This document shows, one piece after another, positions 57,030 through 64,000 of a DNA stretch of 64,000 bases. The stretch's first letter is position 1. Each line of letters starts with the position of its first letter. Source of the stretch: Adiantum capillus-veneris (lineage: Eukaryota; Streptophyta; Polypodiopsida; Polypodiales; Pteridaceae); contig CM043944.1 in NCBI GenBank assembly GCA_014529385.2, positions 65,494,248-65,558,247 of the forward strand, in the 5' to 3' direction. The notes under the pieces are model-generated. The model ran no database searches. It worked only from the letters and a program-made list of their open reading frames with translations, and was not told the DNA's origin. Made by a program: the position numbers and the translations under genes.

Positions 57030-57822
57030 TTTGCACTATCAGCAAAGAGATACCACTGCTCAATCAATAGACGGGAACATGGCCATTTGGACAGTGACAC
57101 AGTTATAATGTTGCCTCGTAGTGGTTGAATGGGTTTAGTGCAAAGCTACTACTACTACTGCAAATGGGTAATCGGGATAGTAAAATGCACGTGAGGAGAG
57201 AGAAGGAAGGGGGAGAGTCTGGCATCACGGCGTTACCCAACTTACCCCTCACTTCATATGATGAAGACCGAATCGTCACCATATCTTGACAGAATTTCAA
57301 CATTTCACTCTTTCAGAGGCACCCAAAATCTTTTTCATCATTGCTTTTACAGGCTCTTCATTTCATGAATGCCAACTATCATATTCAACCAATCAAAATT
57401 TTTTTTACAAAAATTAAAAACTGAAATTGCCTTTAATTTTTTTTGTATTTTCCAATGGCAAAAAGGAAACCCATCTCCATAGCCTTTGCCTTTGGCAGGC
57501 CTTAAGGCAAGAAAGCAAAAAGGGCGAGGATGCTAAAGTTAAAATAACAAGTGATAAAATCACAAGGCCTGCCAATACATGAAACGAATAAAGAACATGA
57601 AAGGGGAACACAAAACTACAAGAATGGACGTCACATTGATCCATAAAGAAAGTGATTTGCAGATTACATCATAGAATGTTGACTTCGATGAAGGATTAAA
57701 GAGTAGCAAAGTGGTATCTTCTTAGGATAAAGGTAGGCATAGAATATGGAAACATGGTTTCTTTTTGTGGAGAGGATGAGAGAAGAGAGAGATGAAGGGA
57801 GGGAGGGAGGGAGGTATTAGAA
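57030..57822. other. Helitron downstream region, G-tract
   Basis: No ORF of note. A run of four GGGA units (about 57797-57814) lies just beyond the Helitron helicase stop on the plus strand and could form a G-quadruplex. The Helitron 3' terminus should be in this region or further left, but no terminal hairpin with a clear end motif was identified. Confidence 0.45.
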
Positions 57823-59808
57823 TCATTTAGGAATCATTAGATGTGTGGATGAATGATCGAACCAGAAGCAAAATCGTGTGCCCGCAATGAATGATGTAGG
57901 GGGATTTTTAATCCAAACATGATCGAGTTTTGAGTTGTACACAGTGGTTACATCATGGATTTGTTGTGTGTAGCCATGTGCTTGGAGCTTCTCCTCCAAG
58001 TAATGATATTGATTGTTTGTGACCTCATTGTCTACATTAAAATCTCCCATGATGACACTCATTCGTGTAGGATTGGATTGTTGCAGCAAGGGATAGAGTT
58101 GTGTCACCAATGCGGTTGAAGATGTGTTTGGTGATTTGTAGACGTATATCATTTCCCAATCAAGGTGTTCATGGATGGCTAATATAACTTGAATGATTTC
58201 TATCCCTGAAGCTAGCAGTGTGTTTGCAAAGTGGAGCTTTATACTAAGCTTGTAGTAGATTGAAACACCAATTTTGTTGTGGTGATGGACATGATGAAAC
58301 TCTGGTGCAAGATCATTGGAAGGATTTGTTTGCTTTGTTTCTTGGAGGCACAAAATGTCAGAACTTGTAAAATTCAAATCCTCTTTGATATGTTTGAGAT
58401 ATTTGTGACTAGAAACGATGTTCAATGATTGAATGATATGATGTGTGTGTTTGTATGCGAATGGAAATTTTGTCAAATATTCCCATTTGGCTTCATTGTT
58501 AAGGCGTTCAAGCTCATCAAGCACAATTTTGTCGACTTTGATTTGAGTTGGATGAATCGGATTGAGAATGTGGAGGTTTGATGGATCTTTGATGCGGGAA
58601 AGAGCTGTGTAGACCAATCCATGTGAGTTTATTGATGTTGGATCAAAGGCTACTATGCTCATTGTCAAGCCTTGCGACCTATGGATAGTGCGTGCATTCG
58701 CTGCTTGTATTGGAAATTGAGTTCGGGAGATAGTGTTCAATGCATTTTTACCAACTTGAAATTCTTTCGTTGTTTGAAAAATTGGTGTCCACTGAGGGTT
58801 AATGGAACTGGTATTAAGGTGTTGGTTCATGTGTCGTTGTCTGGAGCCTGTTGAAGAATCAAAAAAGTCTATCCATGCAACAAGACAGTTAGCTCTACTT
58901 TCTACGAGTTCCAGAATTCCATCAGTGCCATTCACAAGACCATCAAAAATATCGATATTCCCAGCACAAAGCTCAACAATCATTCCTGCTTTAAGCTCCA
59001 AGGTTGAGGACAAGCCTGCTGTGTTTTGTGGGTTGTTTGGCACAACAAGGTTTTTCGAACAAGTTTTATGGTGGTTGTCTCTCGCATGGATTATGTATTG
59101 GTGAGTAAGCAATTCTTCAAAAACAAGTCGGTTATGTGAGTCCTTCAAGTTATTGGTGAAGTATAAATGGGGTGTTGTCAATTTTTTAAAGGCTTTATCG
59201 TGATATTTGGTATTCAAGAGGAACAAATCCTCACTTGTGTGTTTTGCTTTGCGAATTCTATTGAGAATGGCAATGAAGTCATTGTCTGATTGACGCATTG
59301 TTTTTGTGAGCTCGTGGCATTTTATATGGGTGAGCCAAAACGAAGGTGAGAGCAATTGCAGAGAATCTTGTGGCTCGCTGAATATCCAACGATCACAAAC
59401 TGGGCTTGCTTGACACAAGTCACCACAAAAGATGACATCTAAACCCTCGAATGGCTCTATGTGATTGTGCTTAATTGATTGCAGACTTGTGTCTATGATA
59501 CGCAAGAGCCTATTTCCAATCAAAGAAGCCTCATCAAACACAACAAGCTTGAGGTTTTTATATAGTTGTGAGAGCTCGGTAAGGCTCTCAGAAGAAAGAG
59601 AAACATTTGGTTGGAAGACAAGGGGCAAGCGCAATGCTGAGTGAATTGTTGTGCCTCCAAGGTTGAAAGCTGCTTTTCCTGTATATGCCATCAATAATGT
59701 TGAGGGAAGATCAACATCTAATTCAAAAGAGGCATTGTAGTGATGAATCAGGCCTTGCACAATTGCTTGCAAAGTGAATTTTTTTCCCGTTCCCGCACCC
59801 CCAATCAA
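57823..59808 (-). pseudogene. PIF1 helicase fused to endonuclease/exonuclease/phosphatase domain
   Basis: A 661-codon ORF. Residues 1-about 445 are a PIF1-like SF1B helicase: Walker A GGAGTGKK (the Ser/Thr after Lys is Lys here), LMAYTGKAAFNLGGTTIHSAL, Walker B VVFDEASLI, FCGDLCQ, TMRQSD, and the final IQAANARTIHRSQGLT and VYTALSRIKDPSNL motifs. Residues about 455-661 are an EEP-fold domain: LNIVSSHKYL, ILCLQETKQ (metal-binding Glu), MGDFNVDNE, LDHVWI and FWFDHSSTH. Known Helitron helicases unwind the donor strand; the EEP role is not established. The frame continues upstream through one stop (RL*PAQP) to the Rep part. The helicase is probably inactive. Confidence 0.9.
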
Positions 59809-59821
59809 GAAGAGATGGATT

Positions 59822-60686
59822 GGTTGAGCTGGCTACAGCCGCTTCCTAAGCATAATGTTGTCAAAAAGGGAGTGTTGATCGATGTTCAACTTGGACACAA
59901 GTGAGTGATACTCCTAGTTACATAATGCCAATTTTCGAAATGTTGGTAAGGATCTTGTGGTGGGCTTGCTTGGTTGAATATCAAGGCCCAAATCATATTT
60001 GTATGACTCGTTATGCTCAGATCTTAAGGATGAGGGCAATGAGAGTCTTTTAGTGTTTGCTGCACCAAGTTCAAGCTTAGAATATTGTTGAGGATTCTCA
60101 TCTATAATTGCATAGTTTGTGGCATATTTGTCTTTCCAACAATCAACACTTCTCTCAAAGGTTTTCTCATCGCCAGTAAATGGGAGGAAGAGTAAGCAAA
60201 GCTCATGGAAATGCTTCACTGCATCTTTCTCCATATTAAAGTTAGCATATCGAATGACTCAAGATTTCTTAGACTTGCGAGTATAGTCACGCACACATTG
60301 GTAGTTGCTTGCATAATCAGCCAAACATATGTGTGCAAGGTTATCTGGACGATGAGTGTACTTTGTGACAAGATCGTCAAAGAAAATGCTAGTATCATTA
60401 GGATTCAAAGTATTCAATGCAGCTCTTTTTTTCAACAACAATGTACGCTGGCTTTCGAAGTTTGCATTGATAAAGACAAATTGTCTGCTAGTTAGCACTA
60501 TGTAAGGGCAACGAAAGAGAAATATATGTAGCTTGTTGTGAGGTCATCTCTTGTGTATTGATCAAAGCATTGCCAATTTTTTTCAATCAATCCAACGTTG
60601 GCACATTTGTTTTCTTGCAATCTTGCAATATGTGCTTGATTGGTTTGCTTGCAATTGAATCGTTTTTTGTCATATATGATGTGCAA
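59822..60686 (-). pseudogene. Helitron Rep-helicase linker region
   Basis: Two ORFs in one frame with stops near 59918, 59838 and 60260 between them. FDDLVTKYTHRPDNLAHICLADYASNY followed by the downstream HFHELCLLFLPF matches the region between Rep and helicase in Helitron proteins, where an RP-x-x-L motif is conserved. A further broken frame (60498-60686) ties it to the tyrosine-containing Rep segment. Confidence 0.75.
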
Positions 60687-63053
60687 TATGCAGCAGCGCG
60701 ATGACCATTGAATATGAATTGAATGTCAATGTTTGCATCCCATAGACTACATAGCTCTTTGTTGAAATTTTTTGTGTAAATGTCCTTTGGATGTCTTTTC
60801 AAGAGTAGTGTTGACTCTGTGATGGTCACCGAAAGGGACTTAATGTACACTTCTTCAGTCATTCCCAAAGACGTCAACCATTCATCATATGATGATTCCG
60901 AATCATGTCCAAGAGCAAGCAATTGATCGTCAATGTGTTTTTTATTGATTAAAAGTGCTTCCTTCTCTGTTTGCGACACCGTGATTGGATATAGAACCAA
61001 AGTTTCTCGTGAGGGTGATCGCGGGAAACCAAACCGGCAAAAACTTTTCTGTTTTTTGCATGTTTTGCGATGGTGGTGGGTTTGCACACCTCTGAGAGAC
61101 TCATCCAACAAATTCTTGTCGGTAGCAATATGCATGTTGACAAAATGTATTGTATCATTAATTGTACAACACCAAATAGAGGTGCATCTTTTACCCAAAG
61201 CATCCATGATCATGCTGGCTTCCTCTATTTTGAAATTCGGTCACAAAAAAGTAATCTATTAATTCACCAAGGATGGCATTGTTCCACTTCAACTCTTTTT
61301 TCATGGCTGGAAATCTATGAACATAGTACCGCACCGTTGTAACACGATCAGAACGTACAAGTGCACGAATGAATGAGGCTTTAGTTGGGTAATCTGTCTC
61401 TTTAATATGAGGATTCAATGTGCGCAAACAATCTTTTAAAGGATTCCATCTTTGCTCAGCACACGAAAATATCACAAACAAAGTCGGCTGACCAAATTGA
61501 CGAATCATTGCAAACACGTTTCGCTTGAGTTTCACCTTATAATCGATTGAAGTGCGCAATGATTGGAAATCACGATACCCTAGCTCAGACGAAAGCAGTT
61601 GCTCAATGTTAGTGCTATTTTGAACATCTTTTGCTTGTAATTGCTTACCACAGAGTTTTCCCTTGCGTAGGCGCACCCATATGGATCCAAGTACTTTTTC
61701 TATGATAATTTTCATTGTTTTAAAAAACAAATTTTCAATGTTTTTTGCAAATCGTCTATCCACATTTTTAAGCTCCCATTGTGCTACTTTTTGGTATTTT
61801 TTCTTTGCCAACACGTGATACTTTCTTCTTTGACCAAAAAACAATGCTGGGAATGACAATTCCTCGCAAGATTCATCATCAAAAATGCTTAGAGGGTTGA
61901 AACCCTCACAAGGGGCTATACTTGCAACTTGTGAATTATGGGCCACAACTTGTTGTGCGGAGTAGATACCATGCACCAAAGTGTCCGTAGCATCAATCTC
62001 CTCTTCAAGATCTTCTTGGTGTGGACTGCAAGCGAGATCTGGACGGAGTGTAAAATTAGATGACCAAGACATATCAATTGTAACGCCATGATCAATGTAC
62101 AAAGGAGTGCTCAATAGGTCAAGCAAAGATTTAAGTACACAATTTGGTTGCACAATGCCACTCAAGTAGGCATGATCGTAATCAAGCTTGCGCTTAATCT
62201 CAACCAAAATTGAAGCTTGATCACTAGAAAAGCGTGGCAACACTCTTTGCACCCGAGACAAGTTTGTCATTACATTCACAATGCTTCCACGTAGAACAAA
62301 TTGACCTTCAAAATTAAGCTCTCGAATTTGTGCAAATGGTATGCGCAAAGATACAAGACGACTCTCTACTGAATTCAATCTTTCTACATTGGGTATCTTG
62401 ATACTAAAAGCCATCTCTCTTCTAATGCAGAACATTGGTTCTTGATGTTTTTTTAATGAAGCCTTGCACAAGTGACAGACTCGCAACACTTTATCATCAA
62501 GGCCCATTGACTTTATTTTCTTAAGAAGTAACAAATCTACCTTTGACAAACCATGCAAACTTTGACGAAACATGAGAGAACCACATGAGGCACAATCAAA
62601 AGAAGGAGTATCTTCAACTATCTTTGCATATAGAGAAGTTTTACAAGGTGAAACAGTAGAGATTCTTTGATGCATTCGAGACGACTTGGACATATTGTAA
62701 AATTTAGTTGTAACTTGCTTGAGGGTAAAGGTGTTGGGGTATAGTTGCAAGAAGATAGATGCAACTTGTTGAACTGCAACATCATGGGTTTCGACAAGAG
62801 TGGCTAGAGAAAAGGCAGCCTCTTTACTCCATACACACCATTTACGTTTAGGAATGTCAAATCCACTAGGAAACCATAAAAAATCACCATGCAAGCTTAG
62901 CACAACAAGAGTTGGCAAAGTGGATGAAGATGCACAATCAAGGGCACCAAAAAAGCGAACTTCACGTAAAACCTCTCCCCGATAAAAGTACAGTTTGCAC
63001 ATCGCTGAAAATATCTTATACACCATGCTGACCAAGTCAACACTCAACATCAT
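60587..63053 (-). pseudogene. Helitron Rep (HUH) protein, N-terminal and catalytic parts
   Basis: The 620-codon ORF (63053-61191) has a DUF6570-like region: DCASCGSLMF, CHLCKASL, ERLNSVESRLVSLRIPFAQIREL and GQFVLRGSIVNV. It also has Helitron_like_N: FAMIRQFGQPTLFVIFSCAEQRW, and ends FQNRGSQHDHG with the HUH histidines (about 61205). A frame change leads to the 208-codon ORF (61213-60587) with HHHRKTCKK, CRFGFPR and AAYCTSYMTKND, the position of the catalytic tyrosines. The known role is nicking and strand transfer in rolling-circle transposition. HUH and Tyr are visible, but the frameshift separates them. Confidence 0.88.
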
Positions 63054-63062
63054 CGATGATTG

Positions 63063-63350
63063 TCAACTAGACAAGAGAGAGAAAATAAATTCTCTTTGAT
63101 TAAAAGAAGGTGGTTGATGATTGATAGTCCAAGGCTGCACCCACATTTTCAAAATGTTTTCATTTTTTAATGCTATTTGCTCTACAATAATGTCAACAAG
63201 TTTGGACTCGAGAGATTGCAACGAAAGACCCAAGTTTAAAAGATGTAGTAGGCTTAGCAAAACATCTTTGTTGTTTGGAGATTTACAACTAAATATGGGA
63301 TCAAAATAAAATCTTTTACTATCTGCCCACAAAACGAGGTTGCTTGCCAT
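63063..63350 (-). CDS. Small ORF between Rep and RPA-like gene
   Basis: 95 codons, Leu/Ser-rich, with LVLWADSKRFYFDPIFSC at the start and a helical middle. No domain recognised. Its place between the RPA-like and Rep genes on the same strand suggests either a Helitron accessory gene or a detached Rep N-terminus. Confidence 0.4.
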   Translation of the reverse strand: MASNLVLWADSKRFYFDPIFSCKSPNNKDVLLSLLHLLNLGLSLQSLESKLVDIIVEQIALKNENILKMWVQPWTINHQPPSFNQREFIFSLLSS

Positions 63351-63386
63351 ATTTCAAAAAGTTTAGTACAACACAAAGAAATACAA

Positions 63387-64000
63387 CTAAGCAGCTTTAA
63401 AAGCAGTCACCTGCCCTGACTTGTCAATAGTGAACCAACCAGCTTTCTTAAAGTTCAAGAGCGAAGATTTTAACTCCACCAAGCTTTGCTCGAAAAGTTG
63501 CAAGAATGGACGAGAGAATCCTAGCACAGAGTCAACTACAGCACCTTGTAAAATAACACCAACAGCCTCTCCGTCTTGAGGATATAATTTGGCAGGTAAG
63601 AGTGGTTGCTTATTGATTGTAGATTGTCTTCCACAAGAGTAGAAAAATGGATTGCTAGCTTGGCGACTTACATTCAGCCCTTTGCACATACCGCAAGAAA
63701 ACTCCACATCCAAGCTGTTTACACTCACAATCTCCAAAGTCCCAAACACCTAACAATTTAACATTTACCAATAAGAAAAGAAAGAGAATTTTGTTCAATG
63801 CACAAGCACAAAAGTTACCTTCCTTGCAAAACCTAAATTCGAAACTTTCTTATGCAAGTATTCTTGGAAGAGATCATCCAACGAGGAAGGGAGTGGACAT
63901 AAGATTGTAGATTCGACAATACTTAGAGTGTTTGATAAGTGTTTGAAGACGTTGATGTTACGAGCAACGCAAGTATAAAATCCCTTTTCTTTGACTTCAT
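63387..64000 (-). CDS. RPA-like ssDNA-binding protein of the Helitron (partial)
   Basis: The first exon runs from an ATG at the window edge (64000-63998) to a GTAACT donor near 63818. An acceptor TTGTTAG lies at about 63750. The second exon has LEIVSVNSLDVEFSCGMCKGLNVSRQ and FFYSCGRQS, the four-Cys zinc ribbon in the OB-fold of RPA1-type C-terminal domains, then YPQDGEAVGVILQGAVVDSVLGFS. A RPA-like gene is a known passenger of plant Helitrons and Helentrons, and would coat the displaced strand. The start at the edge cannot be confirmed because sequence ends there. Confidence 0.6.

Larger units (their letters stand above)
57823..64000 (-). mobile_element. Helentron-type Helitron, runs off the right edge
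   Basis: Minus-strand order from the right edge: RPA-like protein, a small unassigned ORF, HUH Rep, PIF1-family helicase, C-terminal endonuclease-like domain. Rep-helicase fusion defines Helitrons. The extra endonuclease-like domain and an RPA-like protein are features of the Helentron (Helitron2) branch. In-frame stops at several points and an altered Walker A indicate a decayed copy. Neither terminus was located. Confidence 0.85.

Overview
The window looks like intergenic or gene-poor DNA from a land plant with a large, repeat-rich nuclear genome. The evidence is plant-type Ty3/gypsy and Ty1/copia elements with tRNA-iMet-type primer sites, CACTA elements with a DUF4216-like domain, split genes with GT..AG introns, and abundant (GA)n/(CT)n microsatellites. 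I cannot name the species; a fern, lycophyte or other large-genome plant is only a guess. No tRNA, rRNA or confidently intact host gene was seen. Nearly everything is transposable-element sequence, most of it decayed and nested.

The first half (1426-32413) reads as one very large DNA transposon. Its ends are matching terminal inverted repeats (GGGTGAAAGCATGTTAAC type) flanked by a 4-bp duplication, ATAG. It holds two convergent genes. The plus-strand gene has a coiled-coil/RING-like part, an acidic linker and an FCP1/HAD-phosphatase-like part. The minus-strand gene encodes an HTH plus DDE-like transposase. Arrays of a 16-bp palindrome (TATGCTAATTAGCATA and variants) fill putative introns and the space between the genes. 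A 288-bp MITE at 48578-48865 has the same ends, a 4-bp duplication and the same internal motif.

Two later insertions interrupt this element. The first is a 9.7-kb CACTA transposon (4710-14432, TSD CAT), which itself contains an L1-like LINE (about 5868-10396). The second is a Tat-like Ty3/gypsy retrotransposon with two RNase H domains (15367-24010, TSD (A)GCGT). Removing the gypsy element and one target copy restores an open frame across its insertion point.

The middle (32414-46905) has two diverged paralogous host-like genes of unknown family on the minus strand. Between them sits a second Ty3/gypsy element (33367-45781, TSD TGTTT, LTRs about 1.7 kb). Its gag carries a 3'-truncated Ty1/copia element in the opposite orientation.

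The right part (46906-64000) holds the MITE, a solo LTR of the first gypsy family (50014-51154, minus), a decayed CACTA TNP2 gene (52638-54899), unassigned exon-like ORFs (56020-57029) and a Helentron-type Helitron (57823 to the window edge, minus). The Helitron encodes a RPA-like protein, a HUH Rep and a PIF1 helicase fused to an endonuclease-like domain.

Relative order inferred from nesting: the giant DNA transposon is older than its CACTA and gypsy guests; the LINE is younger than the CACTA; the copia element is younger than the second gypsy element.
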